Notes: a model not told the origin generated them from the sequence alone. A stretch of 46,252 bases of DNA from Tannerellaceae bacterium (GCA_021203545.1 JAJQAZ010000125.1:1-46252); one strand, 5' to 3'. Positions 26,526-35,529 are shown, numbered from the stretch's first letter. Numbers and translations are program-made.

Positions 26526-26908
26526 TCAGATAGGGAAGTAGGTTACTTCTTCATCTCCCCAGTAAAAAGTTAATATATCGTGGTCTAATATCATAACATC
26601 CCATTCATAATAATCACCGTTAAAGAGACGAATGTCCAGCATGTAGCTATTATTACTTCTCCAACGCCATTCAAACTCGTAAACCTCAGTATATCCGTTT
26701 TTTGTATACAATCGTAGCCATAACCGTCCTGGTTAAAAATAAACATCTGATCGTAAGAGTTAAGTCCGTCATCCCAGAAATCATACCATTTAGCACCGGT
26801 TAACCAGCTTTTATTGACAACCAGGGCTCTCTCATCCTCTTTTTCACAACCAGCGAACATAACACAGCATACCAGAGTAATAAGGATATAAATAAAATTC
26901 TTTTTCAT
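26526..26908 (-). pseudogene. Small lipoprotein, one frameshift
   Basis: Repaired 127 aa. Lipobox signal MKKNFIYILITLVCCVMFAGC with an acidic +2 to +5 (EKEDE) that is typical for surface lipoproteins of Bacteroidota. The second half is a strand-rich domain (YTEVYEFEWRWRSNNSYMLD...DYYEWDVMILDHDILTFYWG), similar in look to lipocalin-like small lipoproteins. The break is the T6 run 26698-26703 (plus strand), where one more base gives QKNGYTEV. A -7 box (TATATTTG, minus, 26942-26949) lies upstream. Confidence 0.65.
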
Positions 26909-26941
26909 ACTTCGTTTTATAATCAGTTAAAATTAGTGCTG

Positions 26942-26949
26942 CAAATATA
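26942..26949 (-). promoter_or_regulatory. -7 box of the lipoprotein gene
   Basis: TATATTTG on the minus strand, 33 nt upstream of the ATG at 26908. No TTG at the right spacing. Confidence 0.4.
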
Positions 26950-27161
26950 AATTTATTAAACTGACATCGCATTAAAGCAAAGGTTTAATTTATATGTTGA
27001 TTATCATTTTTTTCATTCTGTAAAAACAGCTCTGAAATGTAGGAAACCGGGTAACAAAAGGGTAAAATTTAGGGGTAAATCTTTTCCGGATAGAAGGAAA
27101 AGTATTACCTTAGTGCACTTTTTGAAAGAGAAATACTAGATTGTAATTAATAGAAGACTAA

Positions 27162-29756
27162 ATGGTTGATCAAGACAGAATTATTAAGATCAACATCGAG
27201 GAGGAAATGAAATCGGCATACATTGATTATTCAATGTCTGTTATCGTTTCGCGTGCCCTTCCTGATGTTAGGGATGGTTTTAAACCGGTTCATCGTCGTG
27301 TATTATTTGGAATGAACGAACTGGGTAATACATCCGACAAACCTTATAAAAAATCTGCAAGAATAGTTGGTGAAGTTTTAGGTAAGTATCACCCACACGG
27401 AGATAGTTCCGTGTATTTTGCTATGGTACGTATGGCACAGACCTGGTCTCTGCGTTATCCGCTGGTTGACGGACAGGGTAACTTCGGATCTGTTGACGGC
27501 GATAGCCCGGCTGCTATGCGTTATACGGAAGCACGGCTCAGCAAAATGGCTGAAGAAATGCTTCGGGATATAGACAAAGATACAGTTGATTTTCAACTGA
27601 ACTTTGATGATACCCTGAAAGAACCGACAGTTTTGCCGACCCGTATACCGAACCTGTTAATCAATGGCGCTTCCGGTATTGCCGTTGGTATGGCTACCAA
27701 TATGCCTCCTCATAATATGACCGAGGTACTGAATGCCTGTGCCGCTTATATTGATGCAAAAGGCGAAATTGATGTAGAAGGATTGATGGAGTATGTAAAA
27801 GCTCCCGACTTCCCAACCGGTGCTACCATTTACGGTTATGCCGGTGTAAAAGATGCTTTCGAAACCGGTAGAGGACGTATTATCCTGCGCGGTAAAGCGG
27901 AAATAGAAGTAGATAATAACCACGAAAAGATTGTTATTACTGAAATTCCTTATCTGGTAAATAAAGCGGAACTGATCAAATATATCGCTGATCTGGTAAA
28001 CGATAAGCGGATTGATGGCATTACGAATATAAACGACGAATCTGACCGTCACGGTATGCGTATCGTTGTAGATGTGAAACGCGATGCGAATTCGGGTGTA
28101 GTATTGAATAAGCTATATAAGATGACGGCTTTGCAATCGTCTTTTAGCGTAAACAATATTGCTTTGGTAAATGGCCGTCCCAGACAGCTGAACCTGTTGG
28201 ATATGATCAAAGCGTTTGTAGACCATCGCCGGGAAGTTGTTACACGCCGTACGCAATATGAATTGCGGAAAGCAGAAGAACGGGCACATATTCTGGAAGG
28301 GTTAATCATCGCATCGGATAATATTGACGAAGTAATTGCCCTGATTAAAGCCTCGCAGAGTCCTCAGGAAGCTATTGCTGGCCTTATCGAATGTTTTGGT
28401 CTGACGGAAATTCAGTCGCGTGCAATTGTAGAAATGCGTTTGCGCCAGCTGACCGGACTGGAACAGGGTAAATTGCGTGGCGAATATGAAGAGGTGATGA
28501 AACTGATTGCCCACTTAAATGAAATCCTGGTTAATGAAGACCTTTGTATGCAGATCGTAAAAGATGAGCTGGAAGAGGTAAAAAATAAATATGGTGATGA
28601 ACGTAAAACAGACATCGTATACGCTTCGGAAGAACTGAACCCGGAAGATTTCTATGCGGATGATGAAATGATCATTACCATTTCGCACATGGGTTATATC
28701 AAACGTACACCATTAAAAGAGTTCCGTGCACAGGGACGGGGTGGAGTAGGAGCCAAAGGTTCGGTAACCCGTGATGAAGACTTCGTGCAATATATTTATC
28801 CGGCCTCTATGCATGCCACCCTGCTTATATTTACGGCAAAAGGCAAATGCTATTGGCTGAAAGTATATGAAATACCGGAAGGAGCTAAAAACTCAAAAGG
28901 AAGGGCTATCCAGAACCTATTGAATATCGACCCGGACGATAAGGTAAATGCATTTATTCGTGTAAAACGTCTGACAACAGATACTGAATTCATAAACTCA
29001 CACTATTTGCTGTTCTGTACAAAACACGGGGTGATCAAGAAAACATTGCTTGAAGCTTATTCACGTCCGCGCCAGAATGGTGTAAACGCAATCACATTGC
29101 GTGAAGGTGACGGCCTGATCGATGTGCGTATGACCAATGGCGATAACGAAGTACTGATTGCTAACCGCAATGGGCGGGCTATCCGTTTCCATGAAAGTGC
29201 AGTCCGGGCTATGGGACGTACGGCAGCCGGCGTTCGTGGTATGACACTCGACGATGACGGTAGCGATGAAGTAGTAGGAATGATCTGTGTAAAAGACAAA
29301 GAAACAGAAAGTGTTCTCGTTGTTTCCGAACAGGGATATGGTAAACGCTCCTGTATAGACGACTATCGTATCACTAATCGGGGAGGAAAAGGTGTAAAAA
29401 CCATTAATATTACAGAAAAAACAGGTAAATTAGTCGCCATCAAAACCGTAACAGACGAAAATGACCTGATGATTATTAATAAATCAGGTATTGCAATCCG
29501 TTTGAGTGTAAGCAATCTGAACGTTATTGGCCGTGCAACACAGGGGGTTCGTTTGATCAATCTGGAAAAACGGCAGGATGAAATTGCTTCTGTTTGTAAG
29601 GTAATGCATGAAGACGAAGAAACAGAGGAACAAACCGAAGCCGGAGCAGGGGAAAATCAAACTTCTGCAACAGGGCAGGTAAACCTTTCTTCTGAAAATG
29701 AGTCTCAGATAGATGAACCTAAGAATAGTGAGGAAGAGGAGACATCCGGAGAGTAA
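27162..29756 (+). CDS. gyrA: DNA gyrase subunit A
   Basis: 864 aa, complete. Breakage-reunion domain with the winged-helix segment [20 protein letters not shown] and catalytic Tyr121 (MRYTEARL). The C-terminal pinwheel has repeated blades and the GyrA-box region ([10 protein letters not shown], about 527-536). An acidic tail ([17 protein letters not shown]... EEEETSGE) is common in this phylum. With GyrB it introduces negative supercoils. In the quinolone region Ser82 (E. coli Ser83) is kept; the residue matching E. coli Asp87 is Phe86, which I believe is a lineage trait rather than a resistance change. Followed after 46 nt by a TPR gene, as in other Bacteroidales. Confidence 0.96.
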   Translation: MVDQDRIIKINIEEEMKSAYIDYSMSVIVSRALPDVRDGFKPVHRRVLFGMNELGNTSDKPYKKSARIVGEVLGKYHPHGDSSVYFAMVRMAQTWSLRYPLVDGQGNFGSVDGDSPAAMRYTEARLSKMAEEMLRDIDKDTVDFQLNFDDTLKEPTVLPTRIPNLLINGASGIAVGMATNMPPHNMTEVLNACAAYIDAKGEIDVEGLMEYVKAPDFPTGATIYGYAGVKDAFETGRGRIILRGKAEIEVDNNHEKIVITEIPYLVNKAELIKYIADLVNDKRIDGITNINDESDRHGMRIVVDVKRDANSGVVLNKLYKMTALQSSFSVNNIALVNGRPRQLNLLDMIKAFVDHRREVVTRRTQYELRKAEERAHILEGLIIASDNIDEVIALIKASQSPQEAIAGLIECFGLTEIQSRAIVEMRLRQLTGLEQGKLRGEYEEVMKLIAHLNEILVNEDLCMQIVKDELEEVKNKYGDERKTDIVYASEELNPEDFYADDEMIITISHMGYIKRTPLKEFRAQGRGGVGAKGSVTRDEDFVQYIYPASMHATLLIFTAKGKCYWLKVYEIPEGAKNSKGRAIQNLLNIDPDDKVNAFIRVKRLTTDTEFINSHYLLFCTKHGVIKKTLLEAYSRPRQNGVNAITLREGDGLIDVRMTNGDNEVLIANRNGRAIRFHESAVRAMGRTAAGVRGMTLDDDGSDEVVGMICVKDKETESVLVVSEQGYGKRSCIDDYRITNRGGKGVKTINITEKTGKLVAIKTVTDENDLMIINKSGIAIRLSVSNLNVIGRATQGVRLINLEKRQDEIASVCKVMHEDEETEEQTEAGAGENQTSATGQVNLSSENESQIDEPKNSEEEETSGE

Positions 29757-29802
29757 TTTTGAAAGAATAAACATTAAATATTAATATCAAAAGACTATCG
29801 CA

Positions 29803-31017
29803 ATGAAACGTTTATTATTAACAGTAGCACTATGTGTGGCAGTTTCGTCTGCATTTGCACAGAAAAAGGCTGTAAATCAGGCTCAGAGCCTCGCGAAAGG
29901 TGAAAAGCCAAACATTGGTGAAGCACGTGCTCTTATCAAAGGAGCTTTAACGGATCCTGAAACAAAAGAGGATGCAAAAACATGGTTTGTGGCCGGATTT
30001 ATTGAAGACCAGCAATTCAGTAACGAGTGTACCAAACAGCTTTTAGGCCAAACTCCTGACGAAGAAGCTATGTATGGAGCCCTGATCGAAGTTCTTCCTT
30101 ATTTTGAGAAAGCGTACGAACTGGATCAGCTTCCGAACGAAAAAGGTAAAGTAAAACCCCGTTTTATAAAAGATATGAAAGGCATCCTGAATGCTAATCA
30201 TCCGTATTATATCAATGGGGGTGCCTATTTCTTTGATGTAAGAGATTACAAAAAAGCGTACGACTTCTTTGATCAGTATCTGCAGATCGCAAACCTGCCT
30301 ATGATGGCTGGCGAACCGGCTGCTGCAAGAGACTCTAATTATATGACTGTTCAGTATTATGCTGCGATTGCTTCTACTCAGTTAGGCGATCCCCAGACAG
30401 CTGTAGTCGTACTTGAAAATGCAGCTAAAGAAGGTTATAAAACAAATGAGTTATATCAGTATCTGTTTGAAGAATACCGTCAGCTGGAAGATACTACTAA
30501 CATGATCCGTGTATTGAAAGATGGCCAGGCTGCTGTTCCGGAAGAAAGTTTCTACCTGTTGAACCTGATCAATCTACAAATCAACCAGGGTCAGAACGAA
30601 GAAGCGATTGCTTCTTTGGATGCGGCAATCGCACAGGATCCGCAGAATGCCCAATTATATGATGTAAGCGGTCGTATCTATGAAGGCATGCAGGATTTCG
30701 AAAAAGCAGAACAAAATTTCCAGAAAGCGTTGGAGTTAGATCCTTCTTATACAGATGCACTCTCTAACCTTGGACGTATTTATTACAATCAGGCAGTAAA
30801 TGCACAGGGAGATGCCAATATGGTTAGTGATCCTAAATTGTATCAGGAAAAAACTGCAGAAGCAAAAGAACTATTCAGAAAAGCACTTCCTTACTTCGAA
30901 AAAGTACATCAGGCTGATCCCGAACAAAAGGAAGCTATGGTCGCATTGAGAGGTATCTATTATAACCTCAACATGAGTGATAAATTCGACGAAATGGAAG
31001 CCAAAATGGGCAATTAA
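29803..31017 (+). CDS. Secreted TPR protein downstream of gyrA
   Basis: 404 aa with signal peptide MKRLLLTVALCVAVSSAFAQ. The C-terminal half holds clear tetratricopeptide repeats: EEAIASLDAAIAQDPQNAQL, FEKAEQNFQKALELDPSYTD, ALSNLGRIYYNQAVNAQGD. Predicted periplasmic scaffold. Its molecular partner is unknown; synteny behind gyrA is conserved in Bacteroidales. The gene is likely co-transcribed with gyrA and is closed by a terminator at 31097. Confidence 0.88.
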   Translation: MKRLLLTVALCVAVSSAFAQKKAVNQAQSLAKGEKPNIGEARALIKGALTDPETKEDAKTWFVAGFIEDQQFSNECTKQLLGQTPDEEAMYGALIEVLPYFEKAYELDQLPNEKGKVKPRFIKDMKGILNANHPYYINGGAYFFDVRDYKKAYDFFDQYLQIANLPMMAGEPAAARDSNYMTVQYYAAIASTQLGDPQTAVVVLENAAKEGYKTNELYQYLFEEYRQLEDTTNMIRVLKDGQAAVPEESFYLLNLINLQINQGQNEEAIASLDAAIAQDPQNAQLYDVSGRIYEGMQDFEKAEQNFQKALELDPSYTDALSNLGRIYYNQAVNAQGDANMVSDPKLYQEKTAEAKELFRKALPYFEKVHQADPEQKEAMVALRGIYYNLNMSDKFDEMEAKMGN

Positions 31018-31047
31018 TTAGTTGTAGAAACTAATAACGAAGAATAG

Positions 31048-31070
31048 TTTCCCGGCCTGACCGGGAAACG
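31048..31070. repeat. Perfect hairpin
   Basis: GTTTCCCGGCCTGACCGGGAAAC-type palindrome just upstream of the terminator: stem GTTTCCCGG/CCGGGAAAC. Confidence 0.6.
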
Positions 31071-31096
31071 CATATGGAACATCCCGGTTTATCGGG

Positions 31097-31140
31097 AAAA
31101 ACAGACGGTAATCCGATTAAAGGAATACCGTCTGTTTTTT
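31097..31140 (+). terminator. Terminator of gyrA-TPR unit
   Basis: AAAAACAGACGGTA... / ...TACCGTCTGTTTTTT stem with a loop of about 15 nt, followed by TATTTTTT. Confidence 0.8.
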
Positions 31141-31206
31141 TATTTTTTCTTAATCCAGTTTGAAATATGAACTCTGTTATCCGGCAGGCATTGCGCTCTG
31201 TTCTCT

Positions 31207-31316
31207 GTTCGGCGTAGCGTCCTCGCTACGTCGTAGGTAAAAGTGAGGCTCTTGCCTCACGTGAAGCCGGAGCTTCACCACATTCTTAACGACGTAGCGA
31301 AGACGCTACGCCGAAC
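31207..31316. repeat. Family A palindromic repeat, copy 4
   Basis: Arms of 27 nt, GTTCGGCGTAGCGTCCTCGC... and ...GAAGACGCTACGCCGAAC, with one mismatch. Inner hairpins GTGAGGCTCTTGCCTCAC and GTGAAGCCGGAGCTTCAC. Confidence 0.85.
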
Positions 31317-31377
31317 GAGGGACTAAAAAGTAACGAAAGAGCACGCGGATTACACAAATAATATTTATAAATTACCT

Positions 31378-31472
31378 TTTGCTGGCCTTTTGCTGGCGCA
31401 GATTTAAATCTGTGCCTAAAAAACTAACAGACTTGTTAATAGGCACGGATTTGGAAATCCGCGCCAGCAGAC
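31378..31472 (-). repeat. Family F palindromes, copy 2 (two hairpins)
   Basis: CCTTTTGCTGG twice, GGCGCAGATTTAAATCTGTGCC, then GGCACGGATTTGGAAATCCGCGCC. The order and the 11-bp unit are the reverse of the copy at 13796. Confidence 0.7.
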
Positions 31473-31496
31473 ACCAAACCACCGGTGCTTTGAAAC

Positions 31497-31558
31497 AAAA
31501 GGATGCATCCAATCGTCAAAAAGGGTGCATCCTTTTAAGGCAGAGGGTGCACCCTTTT
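31497..31558. repeat. Three palindromic TGCA sites at 22-bp spacing
   Basis: GGATGCATCC (31501-31510), GGGTGCATCC (31523-31532) and GGGTGCACCC (31545-31554), centres exactly 22 bp apart, flanked by AAAA or TTTT. Neighbouring units can pair with each other as well as fold on themselves. Located 45 bp behind the stop of the XRE gene. Confidence 0.75.
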
Positions 31559-31603
31559 ATCGTAGAGGATTGACTCTATAGCCTTTATTTGCCGGAGCCT
31601 GCC

Positions 31604-31894
31604 TTAACTATCTTTTATCTTTTTCAATAACTTCTCCAGCGATTCAATGGTTTCTATCTTATAAACTGTTTTTTTGAATTCTATAAATCCATTTATAGAC
31701 CGGACAGGTTCGGGCGAATTGAAGAGGTCGCAGATATGCACATCTAAAGCATCTGCGATTTTCTCTAACGTGCCGATTGTAGGATTGCCGTTTAACTGTT
31801 GACTTAATCCTACGTTTGTGATACCTAATTTTGTAGCTAAATCTTTGAGGGTTAGCCCTTTATTTTTACATATTTCTGCAACTCTAAGCTTCAT
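31604..31894 (-). CDS. XRE-family transcriptional regulator
   Basis: 96 aa. HTH_XRE domain at residues 1-60: KLRVAEICKNKGLTLKDLAT, KLGITNVGLSQQLNGNPTIG, TLEKIADALDVHICDLF. The C-terminal tail (INGFIEFKKTVYKIETIESLEKLLKKI) probably mediates dimer formation. Its promoter and that of the divergent small gene at 32041 overlap palindromic TTAAAG-CTTTAA sites, so it very likely represses itself and its neighbour. Homologous small regulators occur on chromosomal islets and integrative elements in Bacteroidales. The start ATG 31894 lies 26 nt behind a perfect -7 box. Confidence 0.85.
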   Translation of the reverse strand: MKLRVAEICKNKGLTLKDLATKLGITNVGLSQQLNGNPTIGTLEKIADALDVHICDLFNSPEPVRSINGFIEFKKTVYKIETIESLEKLLKKIKDS

Positions 31895-31920
31895 GGCAAT
31901 CCGTTTGGAATGATTGCCTG

Positions 31921-32040
31921 CAAATATAAACTAAATCTTTAATTATATCAACAAAATAATAGTTAAAGCTTTAATTTAAGTTGCTATTCTTATAGTTTTA
32001 TGTTATATTTGTATTGCGATAATTAAAGATAAAACTTTAA
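31921..32040. promoter_or_regulatory. Divergent promoters and operators of the XRE islet
   Basis: Minus promoter: TTG (31949-31951), 20 nt, TATATTTG (31921-31928). Plus promoter: TTG (31981-31983), 20 nt, TATATTTG (32004-32011). Three related sites: TAAATCTTTAA (31932-31942, between the minus-promoter elements), TTAAAGCTTTAA (31963-31974, perfect palindrome between the promoters) and TTAAAG-N6-CTTTAA (32023-32040, just after the plus start). Confidence 0.75.
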
Positions 32041-32244
32041 CTGGAAACGACCAATAAATATAATCTTGAATTCATTGAAAACGGACGGAAGGTGGTTCTC
32101 GAAATGACGGTTGAAGACCGGATCCAATACGAAATAGCTATCCTGGAGAAGATGACTGAAGAGGAGGCGTGCAGATTTTATCATGTAGATAGTAAAGAAG
32201 ATGCACGTGCAGGCATTATAGAATATTGGCGGTATATAGCATAA
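32041..32244 (+). CDS. Small protein of the XRE islet, up to 67 aa
   Basis: The frame after TAA 32038-32040 reads LETTNKYNLEFIENGRKVVL, then EMTVEDRIQYEIAILEKMTE, then EEACRFYHVDSKEDARAGII and EYWRYIA. It looks coding throughout, but no ATG precedes residue 22. The start is either CTG 32041, about 22 nt behind the predicted transcription start, or ATG 32104. Loss of an ATG (AACTGG for AATGG) is also possible. Charged and helical, no membrane segment. No family recognised; divergent arrangement and the shared operator tie it to the XRE regulator. Confidence 0.55.
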   Translation: METTNKYNLEFIENGRKVVLEMTVEDRIQYEIAILEKMTEEEACRFYHVDSKEDARAGIIEYWRYIA

Positions 32245-32260
32245 CCAAACCAATGAAAAC

Positions 32261-32340
32261 AAAAGAGTCGAAAAGATTTCCGGCAACTCTACTTATTTAT
32301 CTCATGGACCTTACATTCAGGAAATCTTTTTGACTCTTTT
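32261..32340. repeat. 21-bp inverted repeat with 38-nt loop
   Basis: AAAAGAGTCGAAAAGATTTC(C) at 32261-32281 pairs with 32320-32340 over 21 positions, with one G-T wobble. It may end transcription of the small gene at 32041 (weak T tract) or act as an attenuator for the gene at 32372. A 26-codon frame (MKTKESKRFPATLLIYLMDL..., 32253-32333) overlaps it and is probably not real. Confidence 0.7.
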
Positions 32341-32371
32341 ATCAAATAAAACATTTAAAAATATATAGCTC

Positions 32372-32683
32372 ATGAATAGTGACAGAAGTAAAGTGTTTAG
32401 AATAGCCCGCGAAATGCAAAGAGCAACCGGAAAACGCTTTGAGGTTTGTTTAGCCCGCTCCTGGCAGCTTTACAGACTGTTAAAACAAATGCGTCAGGGC
32501 GAAGTACTGTTTGCTTACGAGAAGGCAGACGGTTCATTAAGGCGTGCAAAAGGAACCTTAAAGGATATTGAAGGATTAATAAAAGGAACCGGTAGGGAAA
32601 GTTATAAGTCAATCCGCTATTTTGATTTGGATGCACAGGCCTTCCGCTCTTTTAAGGTTGAAAATTTTATTACTATCTTTTAA
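32372..32683 (+). CDS. Small DUF2693-like (SH3 barrel-like) protein
   Basis: 103 aa. An N-terminal helical part (KVFRIAREMQRATGKRFEVC LARSWQLYRLLK) is followed by a small beta-domain (GEVLFAYEKADGSLRRAKGT and SIRYFDLDAQAFRSFKVENF). This resembles the Bacteroidetes DUF2693 group of small SH3-like proteins often found on mobile or phage-like islets. Not proved by motif because the family has no catalytic residues. Together with the XRE gene and the small protein it forms a compact islet with its own terminator. Confidence 0.6.
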   Translation: MNSDRSKVFRIAREMQRATGKRFEVCLARSWQLYRLLKQMRQGEVLFAYEKADGSLRRAKGTLKDIEGLIKGTGRESYKSIRYFDLDAQAFRSFKVENFITIF

Positions 32684-32685
32684 TC

Positions 32686-32715
32686 AGCCGGAATAAATAA
32701 GTTCCGGCTTTTTTA
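32686..32715 (+). terminator. Terminator of the islet
   Basis: AGCCGGAA / TTCCGGCT stem with an 8-nt loop, then TTTTTTAT. Confidence 0.8.
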
Positions 32716-32838
32716 TGCCTTTTAATAACTTGTTGTATATAAACTTTTTTCTATATATTTGCAATTCGTGTATTATTTATACTTATATGTGGCCTTGGGA
32801 TTATTTGAAGAGAGGTAAAAACTACTAATTTTAATATT

Positions 32839-35448
32839 ATGATACAAATGAATTGGAAAACACATGTACCCTATTGGCGGAATTGCTGGATTGCTTTAGT
32901 CTGTTTATTCATAGCTTTCCCGGCTGTTTGCAATGAGCCGGATTCTGCTTATCTGTTTGCTTACGGAACCACTAAGAACAATCATCAAAACGGACTTCAT
33001 TTTGCCTGGAGCCTGGATCAGCAGGTCTGGCATCCTATTGGTTCGGAACATAGTTTTGTAAAATCCGACTTCGGACGTTGGGGCAGCCAGAAACGGATGA
33101 TGGATCCTTTCCTTTATCAGTCACCCGGAGGAAGCTGGCAATGTGTCTGGGGATTGAATGAGGAAGACGGCGTATTTGCCTATGCTTCTTCAACCGATCT
33201 TATTTACTGGAAACCGCAGGCTTACCCTATTGTCAGTGATTCGGAAAACTGCATACTTCCGGATGTAGCATACGACCCGGCAACAAATGTATACCGGATC
33301 ACCTGGGAGAGTAATACAAATGGAAAAAAGTATTATACCGCTACCACCAAAGATTTTAAAGAGTTAACTCCGGCACAGGCGATTGCTACCCGGCAGAATA
33401 AACGTAGTGAAGTGATTATAAACGGTAATCCGGAAACAGGTACCGTGCATAAAGTAGCCTGGAGCGTAATAGACGGATTAATCAAAGCACAGGAACATAT
33501 TACTTATAAACAGAAATTGTATAGTGAGACCACCAAAGAAGATCCTGTACGTTTTGCCGGTTTGCAGTCTGTAACCGGGACATTACAGATGCAGCCTTCT
33601 ATGACGAAACCAATCAGCGATCTGCTGTTGGGTATTTTCTTTGAAGATATTAATTATGCAGCCGATGGTGGAATATATGCGGAGTTGGTGCAGAACCGGG
33701 ATTTCGAATATGTTTTATCTGATAAAGAGGGTCGTGATGAAAACTGGAATAGTTTTCATAGTTGGAGCCTGAATGGTACGGGAGCTACTTTTGTTATTGA
33801 TACGGTACAGCCTATACACCCGAATAATAAACATTATGCGGTGTTAAGTATATCACACCCCGGCACAGGATTAGTGAACGAAGGATTTGACGGTATTGCT
33901 GTAAAAGCCGGAGAAAAATATGATTTCTCACTTTTTGCCCGTTTACTGGAAGGTAAATCCGGCAAAATAAAAGTTCGCCTGGTTGGTAAAAACGGCGAAG
34001 TTTATGCAGAGGCTGTAACGAAAGGAATTTCAGCAGCCTGGAAGAAATATACCACTACGCTGGCGGCAAAAGAAACAGTGGCTGATGCCAGGCTGGAAGT
34101 TATACCGGAATTGACCGGAAAAGTAGCGTTGGATATGATTTCCCTTTTCCCTCAAAATACCTTTAAAGGACGGAAAAACGGTTTACGCGCAGACCTGGCA
34201 CAGGTACTCGCTGATATGAAACCCCGTTTTGTACGTTTTCCCGGGGGGTGTGTAGCCCATGGCGACGGACTGGGTAATATATACCGTTGGCAGAATACGG
34301 TTGGCCCGCTGGAATCCCGTGTGCCTCAAAGAAACCTTTGGGGATATCACCAGACAGCCGGCCTGGGCTACTTTGAATACTTTCAGTTCTGTGAAGATCT
34401 GGGAGCGGAACCTGTACCTGTTGTGGCAGCTGGTGTACCCTGCCAGAACTCCGGGGTAGGAGGACACGGACAGCAATGTGGAATCCCTATGTGCGAAATG
34501 AACAATTATATTCAGGAACTCTTTGACCTCGTTGAATTTGCCAATGGCAGTACTAAAACCAAATGGGGTAAAGTGCGTGCCGAAATGGGGCATCCGGCTC
34601 CTTTTAATCTGAAATATCTGGGAATCGGAAACGAAGACCTTATTTCGGAAGTATTCGAAGAACGGTATAAAATGATCTGTCAGGCATTTCAGGAAAAACA
34701 TCCGGAGATAATTATAATCGGAACAGTAGGGCCTTTCTCCGAAGGTACAGACTATGTGGAAGGCTGGCGCATTGCTACCGAACTTGGTTTACCGCTGGTA
34801 GACGAACATTATTACCAACCTCCCGGCTGGTATATCCATAACCATGATTATTATGACCGCTACGACCGTTCCAAATCAAAAGTATATCTGGGAGAATATG
34901 CAGCCCATTTACCCGGACGTCCGGTAAATATAGAAACAGCCCTGGCTGAAGCCTTACATCTGGTAAGTATGGAGCGCAACGGCGATATCGTTCATATGTC
35001 TTCTTATGCTCCTTTGTTGGCCAAAGAAAACCGTACGCAATGGAATCCCGACCTAATATACTTTAATAATACGGAAGTAAAACCCACTGTAGGATACCAT
35101 GTGCAAAAACTATGGGGTGTGCATGCTGGCGATGAATATATAGCAAATAGTATAGACTTAACGGATAAACAGGAGGCTGTTCGTAAACGGGTAGCCGCTT
35201 CTATCGTGCGGGATAGTGCAACCAACGACCTGATCATAAAACTGGTAAACCTATTGCCTGTATCTGTAAATCTAACATTGGACAAACAGGATATGGAACT
35301 TCCCGGTAATAAAGTAAAAAAGATAATCCTGCAAGGTACTCCTGATGATAGGAAAGCCCTTCCTGTAGAAACCCGGATCTCACCGGAAGAACTGGATCAA
35401 ATAGAACTACAACCCTATTCACTGACTATTTACCGGATTGGTAAATAA
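32839..35448 (+). CDS. Alpha-L-arabinofuranosidase: GH43-like N-terminus fused to GH51
   Basis: 869 aa. An uncleaved-looking leader with hydrophobic stretch (ALVCLFIAFPAVCN) is followed by a five-bladed-propeller-like region (YLFAYGTTKNNHQNGLHFAW...FLYQSPGGSWQCVWGL... ILPDVAYDP, about 35-230). Then a CBM4/9-like linker domain and a GH51 barrel. Acid/base: GIGNED (Glu599); nucleophile: YLGEYAAH (Glu686). A C-terminal beta-domain ends the protein. Removes terminal arabinose from arabinan or arabinoxylan, probably in the periplasm. Gene context is a lone unit between the XRE islet and uxuA, closed by a terminator at 35471. The N-terminal part lacks an obvious full GH43 triad and may be a binding or vestigial domain. 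Confidence 0.9.
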   Translation: MIQMNWKTHVPYWRNCWIALVCLFIAFPAVCNEPDSAYLFAYGTTKNNHQNGLHFAWSLDQQVWHPIGSEHSFVKSDFGRWGSQKRMMDPFLYQSPGGSWQCVWGLNEEDGVFAYASSTDLIYWKPQAYPIVSDSENCILPDVAYDPATNVYRITWESNTNGKKYYTATTKDFKELTPAQAIATRQNKRSEVIINGNPETGTVHKVAWSVIDGLIKAQEHITYKQKLYSETTKEDPVRFAGLQSVTGTLQMQPSMTKPISDLLLGIFFEDINYAADGGIYAELVQNRDFEYVLSDKEGRDENWNSFHSWSLNGTGATFVIDTVQPIHPNNKHYAVLSISHPGTGLVNEGFDGIAVKAGEKYDFSLFARLLEGKSGKIKVRLVGKNGEVYAEAVTKGISAAWKKYTTTLAAKETVADARLEVIPELTGKVALDMISLFPQNTFKGRKNGLRADLAQVLADMKPRFVRFPGGCVAHGDGLGNIYRWQNTVGPLESRVPQRNLWGYHQTAGLGYFEYFQFCEDLGAEPVPVVAAGVPCQNSGVGGHGQQCGIPMCEMNNYIQELFDLVEFANGSTKTKWGKVRAEMGHPAPFNLKYLGIGNEDLISEVFEERYKMICQAFQEKHPEIIIIGTVGPFSEGTDYVEGWRIATELGLPLVDEHYYQPPGWYIHNHDYYDRYDRSKSKVYLGEYAAHLPGRPVNIETALAEALHLVSMERNGDIVHMSSYAPLLAKENRTQWNPDLIYFNNTEVKPTVGYHVQKLWGVHAGDEYIANSIDLTDKQEAVRKRVAASIVRDSATNDLIIKLVNLLPVSVNLTLDKQDMELPGNKVKKIILQGTPDDRKALPVETRISPEELDQIELQPYSLTIYRIGK

Positions 35449-35470
35449 GGAGCCTTTAAAAGATAAAAAA

Positions 35471-35506
35471 ATCCCGTATCTGATAATAACCAGATACGGG
35501 ATTTTT
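35471..35506. terminator. Bidirectional terminator behind the arabinofuranosidase
   Basis: ATCCCGTATCTG / CAGATACGGGAT perfect stem of 12 bp, with A6 before and T5 after. Confidence 0.85.
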
Positions 35507-35529
35507 ATTTATCCCCCAAGAGACTGAAT

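Noticed and set aside
27402-27425. Quinolone-resistance substitution in GyrA (Phe86 at the E. coli Asp87 position)
   Set aside because: Ser82 is wild type, and Phe at this position seems to be usual for the lineage; no basis to call resistance.
31379-31573. 64-codon open frame on the plus strand
   Set aside because: Lies entirely on F palindromes and the 22-bp array; low-complexity and without a start context.
32253-32333. 26-codon ORF MKTKESKRFPATLL...
   Set aside because: It is laid over the arms of the 21-bp inverted repeat, so its sequence is explained by the hairpin.
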